Positions 1-7,168 of a stretch of 13,955 nucleotides of DNA are shown here, one piece after another. The notes beneath the pieces are model-generated. The model ran no database searches, was not told the origin of the DNA, and saw only the letters and a program-made list of their open reading frames with translations. The stretch spans positions 1 to 13,955 of the forward strand of contig CAUZSH010000055.1 of the NCBI GenBank assembly GCA_963582935.1, read 5' to 3'. The stretch's first letter is position 1; each line of letters opens with the position of its first letter. The position numbers were made by a program, and so were the translations under genes. Source of the stretch: CAUZSH01 sp963582935. GTDB lineage: Bacteria; Pseudomonadota; Gammaproteobacteria; Francisellales; Francisellaceae.

Positions 1-951
1 TAGCCAGATGATCTTAATACTGAATCTTCCAACTTCTATTTGACAAATTATTTATCCAACCCTTATATTATCCAAATTGACTTTCCCAAGCAAGAAACAA
101 CCCTTTATATCGAATTTAGAGTATCACTTGGGCTATTTTGGAGCAGTTTTCTTGTTTCAATTTTTGTGATGATGGCATTTTTAATTGCTTGGGTTATTTT
201 TGTTTACGCATTTAATATCGGCTTCAAATCTCGAATTATTCAAGGATTTGCACTTTCACGAGAGCAACAAAGAAGTCGAGCACCTGGCGATTTAACAGGA
301 GAGTTAATCCATGAAATTCAAGGACTTATGGATGAAAAAAACCTGATGCTAAGCGCATTATCTCATGACCTCAAAACACCTTTAACCGAACTTGAGCTAA
401 AACTATACCTCTTAGAAGACCAAGAGCTTGCTTCACAATTATTACATAATACACATGACATTACCCAAATTGTCAAAACCTCACTCCAATATGCCAAAGG
501 CTTTGAACATGTCGAAAAGGAAACGTATAATCTGATTGAGTTCATAGATGCGATTTGCAAACAAGCAGACACTCCTAAGAAGCCCGTCACTTTTAAAACA
601 GACCTTAAAAGTTGTTACTTTAATATTGAAAACACCCTTTTTAAAAGGCTACTTGCCAATTTAATTATGAATGCCAAAAAATATGCTGACAACTGTGACC
701 TTACCCTCGGACGCAACTTTGAAGAAAAACTTTTTTTAGTGGTTGAAGATAATGGTCCTGGGGTCCCTCAAGAGCAACTAGATATGCTTGGGAATCCTTT
801 CTTTAGGGCAGACACCTCTCGGTCTAGAAAAACAGGAGGCACGGGACTTGGGCTTGCAATCGTTAAACAAGTTGCAAAAATGCATGGGTTATTTATTAAA
901 TTTGAAAATAAACTTGACGGCGGCCTTAAAATTACTTTAATTGAAATGTAA
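1..951 (+). CDS. Sensor histidine kinase, C-terminal part (5' end missing or interrupted)
   Basis: This is an inner-membrane two-component sensor kinase that would autophosphorylate on His and pass phosphate to a response regulator not present here. Numbering from a TTG codon at 40, one strong membrane segment spans about residues 29-61. It is followed by a short charged linker in place of a clear HAMP domain. The H-box is SHDLKTPL with phospho-acceptor H109. The ATPase N-box Asn is N211, the G1 box EDNGPG has D237, and the G2 box GGTGLGLA starts at about 266. The first membrane segment and most of the periplasmic sensor domain are not present. The frame is protein-like back to base 4, but bases 1-3 are an in-frame TAG. 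The TTG at 40 has no ribosome site, and the first ATG codons (169-174) lie inside the membrane segment. The gene is therefore either cut by the window edge and carries a nonsense codon, or is N-terminally truncated. The kinase assignment is firm; the ligand is unknown. Confidence 0.85.
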
Positions 952-971
952 CATACTCTCAGTATTTCGAC

Positions 972-1000
972 TTGATTAATCCCGTTCTAACAAACATACT
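972..1000 (+). promoter_or_regulatory. Possible sigma70 promoter for the lipoprotein cluster
   Basis: TTGATT at 972-977 and CATACT at 995-1000 are separated by 17 nt, each matching 4 of 6 consensus bases. The element sits about 55 nt upstream of the LpoB-like start, in the 103-nt gap after the kinase gene. No obvious terminator separates the kinase from this cluster. The call is by inspection only. Confidence 0.35.
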
Positions 1001-1054
1001 ACGACATATTAAGCCACTAAATTTTATCTACTTCTTAAATAAGGAAGCGCCACT

Positions 1055-1648
1055 ATGAAAAAATTACTTGCCATCTCCATTGCTGCTATTCTGTTGACAG
1101 GGTGCGCATCAACCAGTGTCAACTATGTTGATCCGACTGGCGTTGATACCACCTCTATTGACTTTAACTCCACCGATTTACAAACCACCACACAAAAAAT
1201 GATTGATGAAATGCTTTCTTCAAAAGCCATTTATAGAATCACCGAAAATAAAGAATTACCAATTTTATTTTTCAGTGGCATCAAAAATGAAACGAATGAA
1301 CACATCAACACCAAAATGTTAGAAAATACTGTTTCCACACGCCTCATCAACAGTGGTGACTTCCAGTTTACAGACATGTCTCAAGTAAAAAATGTAAAAG
1401 AGCAGATAGATTATCAAAACTACTCTGGCATGGTAGACCAAAATGATGCCGTAAAAATGGGGCAACAAGTGGGAGCCAAGTATATGATGTACGGAAGCAT
1501 TGCCAATATCAATGCTTCTAATAGCAGCCAACAGTCTAACTTCTTCTTGATTACCCTTAAACTTATGGACGTTCAAAAAGGCGTAATCATTTGGCAAGGC
1601 GAGAAACAAATACGCAAAATACAAAAGAAAAGCACCTTTGGTTGGTAA
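1055..1648 (+). CDS. lpoB: LpoB-like penicillin-binding protein activator lipoprotein
   Basis: This is an outer-membrane lipoprotein of the LpoB (YcfM) family. In Escherichia coli, LpoB reaches through the periplasm to activate the peptidoglycan synthase PBP1B. The 197-residue product begins with a type II signal peptide ending in the lipobox LTGC, with lipidated C17. Residue +2 is Ala, which fits Lol transport to the outer membrane. A short polar stretch follows, then the family domain from about residue 50. That domain includes ILFFSGIKNET and a C-terminal part with LKLMDVQKGVIIWQGEKQIRK, ending in STFGW. The length is close to that of E. coli LpoB (213 residues). The start is well supported by AAGGAAG at 1041-1047, 7 nt upstream. 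It is the first of three consecutive envelope genes. The PBP1B partner is not in the window, so direct PBP activation is inferred from the family. Confidence 0.82.
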   Translation: MKKLLAISIAAILLTGCASTSVNYVDPTGVDTTSIDFNSTDLQTTTQKMIDEMLSSKAIYRITENKELPILFFSGIKNETNEHINTKMLENTVSTRLINSGDFQFTDMSQVKNVKEQIDYQNYSGMVDQNDAVKMGQQVGAKYMMYGSIANINASNSSQQSNFFLITLKLMDVQKGVIIWQGEKQIRKIQKKSTFGW

Positions 1649-1709
1649 TTCCCCATTCTCACACCTACACCACGCTAAAGCTATTGTTATCCATCCTTAG
1701 GTCATCATT

Positions 1710-2636
1710 ATGAAAAAGTTACAACCATTATTTTTTGTCTTCGCACTTCTCTTTAGTATGGTGGGTTACAGTAAGATCATCACAACCACCGAAACTTTTA
1801 CGGGAACGGGAAAAACAGAAAGTCTTGCGGTGCAAGATGCCTTAATTAACGTCATCGCATCCACAAATCCAACGCTGCTTGGCTCCCTCAGATCCAGTTA
1901 TAACGGTGAAATGGGGGGGACTTTCTTTGAATCTCCGAAATATGGTCAATGGGACACTTCCCAAATACAAGCCACTACTCAGGGCGCCGTACAAAGCTAT
2001 ACAATCATTAACAAAATACAAGAAAATAACCTTTGGACTGTGTCCATTGAAGCTGAAATCTCAAACTACAAAAGCGCTTACACTAAAAAAAATGAAACTT
2101 TAAGCTCCCTTGCGATTATGCCTTTTCAGGTAAACCCAGGTGCCATTAATGCAAATATTGAGCTTTCACAAGTTAGCGCCCTCATCACACAAACCATTTT
2201 AAATGATCTATCAACTTCAAAAAATATCCGCATCGTTGACCGCTCCGCAAGCGACAACCAAGACTATGAAAAAGAGATGCGACTACTGCGCTCAGGCAAT
2301 GTCCAAGCAAAACAACGCACACGTCTAAGTCAAATGCTTGGAGCCGATTATTTCTTAACTGGAGACATCAGCCGTCTAACATTCAAAAAAATCAAGAAGG
2401 AATATTATGGCGCTTCTTTTGATAAATGGCAGATCAATGTTTCCATTAACTATAAACTTGTTGAAGTTGCCACCATGGGCATTATTTCAACAGGAAGCAC
2501 CACAGCAAGTATTTCTGATGCAACCGTTCGGGAAATATTGTCGAACGATGGCGATATACACCAAATCCAACAGATGCTTTTTAAAGATGTCTCTCATAAA
2601 ATCGCAATGAAAGTGCGAAACGATCTTCCTAAATAA
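1710..2636 (+). CDS. Periplasmic CsgG-family protein with N-terminal LPP20/FlgT-like part
   Basis: This 308-residue exported protein has a hydrophobic signal peptide (about residues 1-21). The product contains no Cys, so it is not a lipoprotein and is expected to be soluble in the periplasm. The N-terminal part (about 25-125) has a TGTGKTESLAVQDAL-type opening, as in LPP20 or FlgT N-terminal domains. From about residue 133 (LAIMPF) it resembles the CsgG/FlgT middle domain. Typical features there are VSALITQTILNDL, IRIVDRS, and GADYFLTGDIS, followed by repeated beta strands. CsgG itself is a lipoprotein secretion pore, whereas FlgT is a soluble flagellar ring protein; this protein has the soluble layout. 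It starts 61 nt after the LpoB-like gene with a weak AGG ribosome site, and the COG3014-type gene follows after 22 nt. The most likely role is as a periplasmic component of an envelope complex with its two neighbours. The exact function is unknown. Confidence 0.72.
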   Translation: MKKLQPLFFVFALLFSMVGYSKIITTTETFTGTGKTESLAVQDALINVIASTNPTLLGSLRSSYNGEMGGTFFESPKYGQWDTSQIQATTQGAVQSYTIINKIQENNLWTVSIEAEISNYKSAYTKKNETLSSLAIMPFQVNPGAINANIELSQVSALITQTILNDLSTSKNIRIVDRSASDNQDYEKEMRLLRSGNVQAKQRTRLSQMLGADYFLTGDISRLTFKKIKKEYYGASFDKWQINVSINYKLVEVATMGIISTGSTTASISDATVREILSNDGDIHQIQQMLFKDVSHKIAMKVRNDLPK

Positions 2637-2658
2637 CCTCTCTCTGCGACGTAGTTTT

Positions 2659-4041
2659 ATGCTTCATTACCTTAAATTCTCTATCATCCTTTTTATGAGT
2701 GCCATTTTTCTCTCTGGCTGCGCAACTTTTGAGGGCTCATACCCCACAAAAATGAACCCTGTTAAATACGATTTACGGGATAACCAACCCAAAGCTGCTG
2801 AAACAAAACTAGAAGCCTCATCAAGTGATAAAGAAGGAAACTTATATGCCCTAGAACAAGGCAGACTACAACAGCTAAATAATCAACCTCAACTTAGTTT
2901 AAAGGCCTATGCAAAAGTCATTCAGGCTATTCAGGCAGACAAAATGAAAGCCAAAATTCAAGTTTCAAAAATGTTTGAAAATACGGGTGCCATTTTAACA
3001 AATGATCGAGAAATGCCTTTTGATATTCCTGATTATGCCATGACATTTCTATATGCTTACCAATCCCTGAACTACCTATCAGAACATGATCTCAGCAATG
3101 CCTTAGTCTCTATCCGGCAGCTGTCTGATGCTCAATACTGGATTCGTCAACAACAAGATATTGCCAACCAAGGGCAGCAAAAACTCGATCAAGATTACGG
3201 CAATCAAGGTATCCAAGAAGATAACCTAGGGCTTGATAAGTCCAAAGAAATTCAATCCATGTACGCTCAAGCTAAAAACGTTTCAAACTCCTATGAAAAT
3301 GGTTTTTCTTACTACCTGGCCAGCATTCTATACATGGCGTATGGCAGTTACAATGATGCCATGGTCTCCATAAAAGATGCCAGCCGCTTACTTCCTGATA
3401 ACACTTATGTCACCCAGACTTATAAAGAGATTGAACGCGGTTTTAATGGAAAAAATGCACTTCCTTCTGGAGAAGGTCGCTTAGTTGTTCTCTATGAACC
3501 TGGGTTTGTAGAACCCAGGAAAGCATTTCAACTGCCACTATTCCTAGGGAAACTCGGATTTCAAATGGTTTCCATTCCCTACTATACAAACGATAATTTC
3601 AAGCTCCACCCTTTTTTTATTACGGTAAAAAATGATCTATCCAAAGACACTGTCATCACCCAACAACAAGGGCAGTTATTAGCAAACACCTCTCAAATGG
3701 CAATCAAGTCGCTCACCGAGGCATACCCCGCCATTGTCACACGAGAAGTGCTACGCCTAGTGGTGAAATCAGTTATGGCTTACACTGCCCAAAAGCAAGG
3801 TGGTGACTGGGGGTTGCTTGGAGCATCCATCTATAATATCTTGACTTCCAAAGCAGACCAGAGAAGCTGGTTACTGCTACCCAGCAATGTCCAGCTCTTT
3901 GAAAGCCCATTGCCTGTTGGCAATTACCAAGTAAAAATTAATAGCCTTTCGCACAACTTAAAAATAAACAATCAAAAAACCACCCTCCTTTGGATTGTTC
4001 AACAGGGTGGATTCAAAAAAGTTTTTTATTTTCAGCTATAA
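2659..4041 (+). CDS. COG3014-type lipoprotein with helical (TPR-like) repeats
   Basis: This is a 460-residue lipoprotein with a type II signal peptide and lipobox LSGC, lipidated at C21. Ala at +2 predicts the outer membrane. Residues about 55-265 are rich in paired helices of TPR character, with motifs such as ALEQGRLQQLNNQPQLSL and ASILYMAYGSYNDAMVSI. Pattern LLPDNTYV follows. The C-terminal part contains RLVVLYEPGFVEPRKAFQLP, then ADQRSWLLLPSNVQL, which resembles the conserved DTRSW..LP signature of COG3014 proteins. The member function is uncharacterised. It starts 22 nt after the CsgG-like gene with no clear ribosome site, so translational coupling is likely. Its product would sit in the outer membrane with the LpoB-like protein. 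A scaffold role is inference from the repeats. The family assignment comes from recognition of motifs and gene order, not a search. Confidence 0.75.
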   Translation: MLHYLKFSIILFMSAIFLSGCATFEGSYPTKMNPVKYDLRDNQPKAAETKLEASSSDKEGNLYALEQGRLQQLNNQPQLSLKAYAKVIQAIQADKMKAKIQVSKMFENTGAILTNDREMPFDIPDYAMTFLYAYQSLNYLSEHDLSNALVSIRQLSDAQYWIRQQQDIANQGQQKLDQDYGNQGIQEDNLGLDKSKEIQSMYAQAKNVSNSYENGFSYYLASILYMAYGSYNDAMVSIKDASRLLPDNTYVTQTYKEIERGFNGKNALPSGEGRLVVLYEPGFVEPRKAFQLPLFLGKLGFQMVSIPYYTNDNFKLHPFFITVKNDLSKDTVITQQQGQLLANTSQMAIKSLTEAYPAIVTREVLRLVVKSVMAYTAQKQGGDWGLLGASIYNILTSKADQRSWLLLPSNVQLFESPLPVGNYQVKINSLSHNLKINNQKTTLLWIVQQGGFKKVFYFQL

Positions 4042-4057
4042 CTTTCACCTAACTGGG

Positions 4058-4066
4058 CTGTATAAT
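4058..4066 (+). promoter_or_regulatory. uvrA -10 element (TATAAT) with overlapping CTGTAT half-site
   Basis: A perfect TATAAT lies at 4061-4066, 32 nt before the uvrA start. No convincing -35 was found 16-18 nt upstream. CTGT at 4058-4061 overlaps the -10 and matches the left half of a LexA box (CTGT-N8-ACAG), but the right half reads CAAA instead of ACAG. uvrA is SOS-controlled in many gammaproteobacteria, so a degenerate operator is possible but unproven. Confidence 0.4.
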
Positions 4067-4098
4067 AAGCAAATCTATATTGCTTCATTGAGTTACAC

Positions 4099-6930
4099 AT
4101 GAAAGAAATCATTGTAAAAGGTGCTAAAACGCACAACCTTAAAAATATCGACATCACTCTCCCACGAGACAAACTCATTGTTATTACAGGGTTAAGCGGC
4201 TCGGGTAAGTCTTCTCTTGCTTTTGACACACTTTATGCCGAAGGGCAACGTCGTTATGTGGAATCACTTTCAGCCTACGCTCGCCAATTCCTATCATTAA
4301 TGGAAAAGCCAGATGTGGAGCATATCGAAGGTTTATCACCTGCCATTTCTATCGAACAAAAAACCACTTCCCATAACCCCCGTTCAACCGTTGGCACTGT
4401 CACGGAAATTTATGATTATTTACGTGTGCTTTTTGCCCGAGTGGGTGAACCTCACTGCCCTACACACCATATTATATTACGAGCGCAAACGGTTAGCCAA
4501 ATGGTTGACCACACCCTTGAGATTCCTGAAGGAACAAAGCTTATTATTTTGGCCCCCATTGTTTCTGAAAAGAAGGGGGAACATGTTCAGCTGCTGGAGA
4601 AATTATATGCCCAAGGTTATCTCCGTGCACGCATTGATGGCGAAGTCGTAGAACTAGATCAAGAGCATGCATTAGAACGATATAAAAAACACACGATCGA
4701 AGTGGTTGTAGATCGCTTCAAAGTGAAACAAGAACATAAACAGCGTTTAGCTGAATCCTTTGAAACTGCTTTAGATTTATCTTCAGGGCTTGCCAAAATT
4801 CACTTTATGGATGATCCAGAACAACAAGATATACTCTTTTCATCTTCTCACGCTTGCCCAAAATGCAACTTTAGCTTAAAAGAACTTTCTCCTCGATTGT
4901 TTTCATTCAACAACCCTTCTGGCGCCTGCCCTGAATGTGATGGGTTAGGTCAAAAGGCCTATTTCGATGAATTAAAAGTGATTGTTAACCCTAAAGTTTC
5001 CCTGGCTCAAGGTGCGATTCAAAGCTGGGATAGACGCAATGGCTATTACTATCACCAATTGCTTTCTTTGGCAAAACATTACCAATTTGATATTAACCAG
5101 CCTTTTGAAGAATTAAGCCGCGAGAACCGTGATATTATTTTGTATGGCTCAGGTGATGAGTCTATTACCTTGACTTATAAAAGCGCTAAGGGTACCAGCA
5201 TGGAACGCTACAAACCCTTTGAGGGGGTAATCCCTCATCTAGAGAGACGCCACAAAGAAACGGAATCCTCCCTTATTCGAGATGAATTAGCAAAACAGAT
5301 GAGCAACCTACCCTGCCCTAGCTGTAAAAGCACCCGACTTAATGAAGGCGCTCGGAATGTCACTATTGATCAAAAAAATATCACAGATATCACGCTACTC
5401 TCTATTTCTGAAGCACTTGCTTGGTTTGAAACACTTCACTTATCCGGACAACGACAAATCATTGCGCAAGGTTTATTAAATGAAATAAAATCGCGCTTGG
5501 GTTTCCTCGTAAATGTAGGGCTAAATTACCTCTCTATGAGCCGCCAATCTGACACCCTCTCTGGCGGAGAAGCGCAACGCATCCGATTAGCGAGTCAAAT
5601 AGGTGCGGGGCTCGTTGGCGTAATGTATATTCTAGATGAACCCTCTATTGGTTTGCACCAACGAGACAATCAAAAATTACTCGATACCTTAATTTACTTG
5701 CGAGACATCGGGAATACCGTGATTGTTGTGGAACATGATGAAGATGCCATTAAACAGGCTGACTTTATTGTCGATATTGGTCCTGGCGCCGGCGTTCATG
5801 GTGGTGAAATTATTGCCACGGGCACATTAAAAGACATTTTAAAAGAAAAGAAATCCCTTACTGCTGACTACCTATCTGGACGAAAATCAATTGAGATCCC
5901 TCAAAACCGTCATCAAGCGAAAGAGGGTCAATTTCTAGAAATCAAAAAAGCCACCGGAAACAATCTTAAAAAGGTAAACTTAAAAATACCATTCGGTATT
6001 TTAACCTGCGTCACCGGTGTTTCTGGCTCAGGGAAGTCCACACTAATCAACAAAACACTTTATCCCATTGCAGCAAAACTTCTAAATAGAAATAACACGC
6101 TGGTCCCAGCTCCTCACCACAGTTACCAAGGTTTTGAGCATTTAGATAAAGTGATTGATATTGATCAAAGTCCCATTGGCAGAACCCCTCGCTCAAACCC
6201 TGCCACCTACACGGGGCTTTTCACCCCCATCCGAGAGCTATTTTCGGGAACCTCTGAAGCACGTGCTCGCGGCTATCAACCTGGGCGATTCAGCTTCAAT
6301 GTAAAGGGTGGACGCTGTGAGGCCTGTCAAGGAGATGGGCTAATCAAAGTTGAGATGCATTTCCTCGCCGATGTGTATGTATCTTGCGATGTCTGCCAAG
6401 GTAAACGTTACAATCGAGAAACCTTGGACATTATTTACAAAGGGAAAAATATCCATGAAGTGCTTGAAATGAGCATTGAGGAGGCAGTAACGTTTTTTGA
6501 AGCAATTCCTCAAATCAAACGTAAACTTGAAACGCTTATGGATGTTGGGCTTTCCTATATTCATTTAGGGCAAAATGCTACCACACTTTCTGGCGGAGAA
6601 GCACAACGTATTAAATTAGCGAAAGAGCTTTCTAAAAAAGGAACGGGACAAACACTCTATATCTTAGATGAACCCACAACTGGCTTGCATTTTCATGATA
6701 TAAAACAGCTTCTGGAGGTCATTACACGCCTACGAGATCAAGGTAATACAATCGTCATTATTGAGCATAATCTAGATGTGATTAAAACCGCAGATTGGGT
6801 TATAGATCTAGGCCCAGAAGGCGGTGATGGTGGTGGAGAAATTATTGCTGAAGGCACACCAGAGAAGGTCGCGACCGTTAAAGCATCCTATACAGGTCAC
6901 TTTTTAAAAGAGATTTTAGCTCAGACATAA
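4099..6930 (+). CDS. uvrA: Excinuclease ABC subunit A (UvrA)
   Basis: UvrA is the damage-recognition ATPase of bacterial nucleotide excision repair. It dimerises, binds distorted DNA in the cytoplasm and loads UvrB. The 943-residue product is full length for the family. ABC module I has Walker A GLSGSGKS at 31-38, the zinc module C253/C256/C277/C280, signature LSGGE at 487-491, and Walker B D513-E514. ABC module II has Walker A GVSGSGKST from 640 with K646, and the zinc module C740/C743/C763/C766. It also has a second LSGGEAQRIKLA signature and LDEPTTGLH. Both zinc modules sit at the same residue numbers as in E. coli UvrA. No frame breaks were seen. The ribosome site is weak (GAG, 6 nt upstream). 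It is a single gene with its own -10 element. No terminator is evident in the following spacer. Confidence 0.99.
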   Translation: MKEIIVKGAKTHNLKNIDITLPRDKLIVITGLSGSGKSSLAFDTLYAEGQRRYVESLSAYARQFLSLMEKPDVEHIEGLSPAISIEQKTTSHNPRSTVGTVTEIYDYLRVLFARVGEPHCPTHHIILRAQTVSQMVDHTLEIPEGTKLIILAPIVSEKKGEHVQLLEKLYAQGYLRARIDGEVVELDQEHALERYKKHTIEVVVDRFKVKQEHKQRLAESFETALDLSSGLAKIHFMDDPEQQDILFSSSHACPKCNFSLKELSPRLFSFNNPSGACPECDGLGQKAYFDELKVIVNPKVSLAQGAIQSWDRRNGYYYHQLLSLAKHYQFDINQPFEELSRENRDIILYGSGDESITLTYKSAKGTSMERYKPFEGVIPHLERRHKETESSLIRDELAKQMSNLPCPSCKSTRLNEGARNVTIDQKNITDITLLSISEALAWFETLHLSGQRQIIAQGLLNEIKSRLGFLVNVGLNYLSMSRQSDTLSGGEAQRIRLASQIGAGLVGVMYILDEPSIGLHQRDNQKLLDTLIYLRDIGNTVIVVEHDEDAIKQADFIVDIGPGAGVHGGEIIATGTLKDILKEKKSLTADYLSGRKSIEIPQNRHQAKEGQFLEIKKATGNNLKKVNLKIPFGILTCVTGVSGSGKSTLINKTLYPIAAKLLNRNNTLVPAPHHSYQGFEHLDKVIDIDQSPIGRTPRSNPATYTGLFTPIRELFSGTSEARARGYQPGRFSFNVKGGRCEACQGDGLIKVEMHFLADVYVSCDVCQGKRYNRETLDIIYKGKNIHEVLEMSIEEAVTFFEAIPQIKRKLETLMDVGLSYIHLGQNATTLSGGEAQRIKLAKELSKKGTGQTLYILDEPTTGLHFHDIKQLLEVITRLRDQGNTIVIIEHNLDVIKTADWVIDLGPEGGDGGGEIIAEGTPEKVATVKASYTGHFLKEILAQT

Positions 6931-6954
6931 ATCAATTTAAACTACCGAATTAGT

Positions 6955-7106
6955 TTATGTCCAGTGTGCGCCAATCCGTTTATGAGATATGAAGTTTTTA
7001 GCTTCACGGAGTATAGCTTTAGAAATCATTTTACAAATCTTACAAACATGCTGCCAATTCCAGAATTAGCAACGGGAACAAACTGTTGATCTTGATCCAT
7101 TAGCAT
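6955..7106 (-). other. Tiny overlapping ORF pair downstream of aminopeptidase P
   Basis: Inside the 234-nt spacer between aminopeptidase P and uvrA, the minus strand has an ATG at 7106 preceded by an AGAAGGTG ribosome site 7-9 nt away. It encodes 26 residues (starting MLMDQDQQFVPV) and stops at 7026. Its TGA overlaps an ATG at 7029 in another frame (ATGA), which encodes a basic 24-residue peptide (MISKAILREAK... ending GAHWT) stopping at 6955. The second frame also carries CSRC upstream and VCKICK just before the ATG, separated by a stop codon. It could be a remnant of a small zinc-binding protein broken by a frameshift and a stop, or two real micropeptides. No family was recognised. Confidence 0.3.
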
Positions 7107-7113
7107 CGCAGCA

Positions 7114-7122
7114 CACCTTCTT
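7114..7122 (-). promoter_or_regulatory. Ribosome binding site for the tiny ORF at 7106
   Basis: AGAAGGTG reads on the minus strand here, with the AAGG core 9 nt from the ATG. It is stronger than the sites of several confirmed genes in the window. This is the main reason the tiny ORF deserves listing. Confidence 0.35.
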
Positions 7123-7140
7123 TTTCGTTTCGAGGGGGCA

Positions 7141-7168
7141 ACTATACCATAACAAATGATATCCTCAA
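7141..7168 (-). promoter_or_regulatory. Possible extended -10 promoter at the end of aminopeptidase P
   Basis: On the minus strand, TTGAGG (7168-7163) is followed after 16 nt by TATAGT (7146-7141). A TGG precedes the -10, making an extended -10 element. It overlaps the aminopeptidase P stop codon and points toward the tiny ORF pair, leaving a leader of roughly 30 nt. The match is by inspection only. Confidence 0.35.

Noticed and set aside
363..590. 75-codon ORF antisense to the kinase
   Set aside because: It lies wholly within the kinase coding frame on the opposite strand and has no ribosome site or family features.
3980..4031. Stem CCACCC/GGGTGG followed by a T-rich run at the end of the COG3014-type gene
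   Set aside because: The loop is 19 nt, the T-run starts 12 nt after the stem, and all of it is coding sequence, so it is a poor intrinsic terminator.
6990..7006. TGAAG-N7-CTTCA hairpin downstream of uvrA
   Set aside because: The stem is 5 bp and AT-rich and no T-run follows, so it does not qualify as a terminator.
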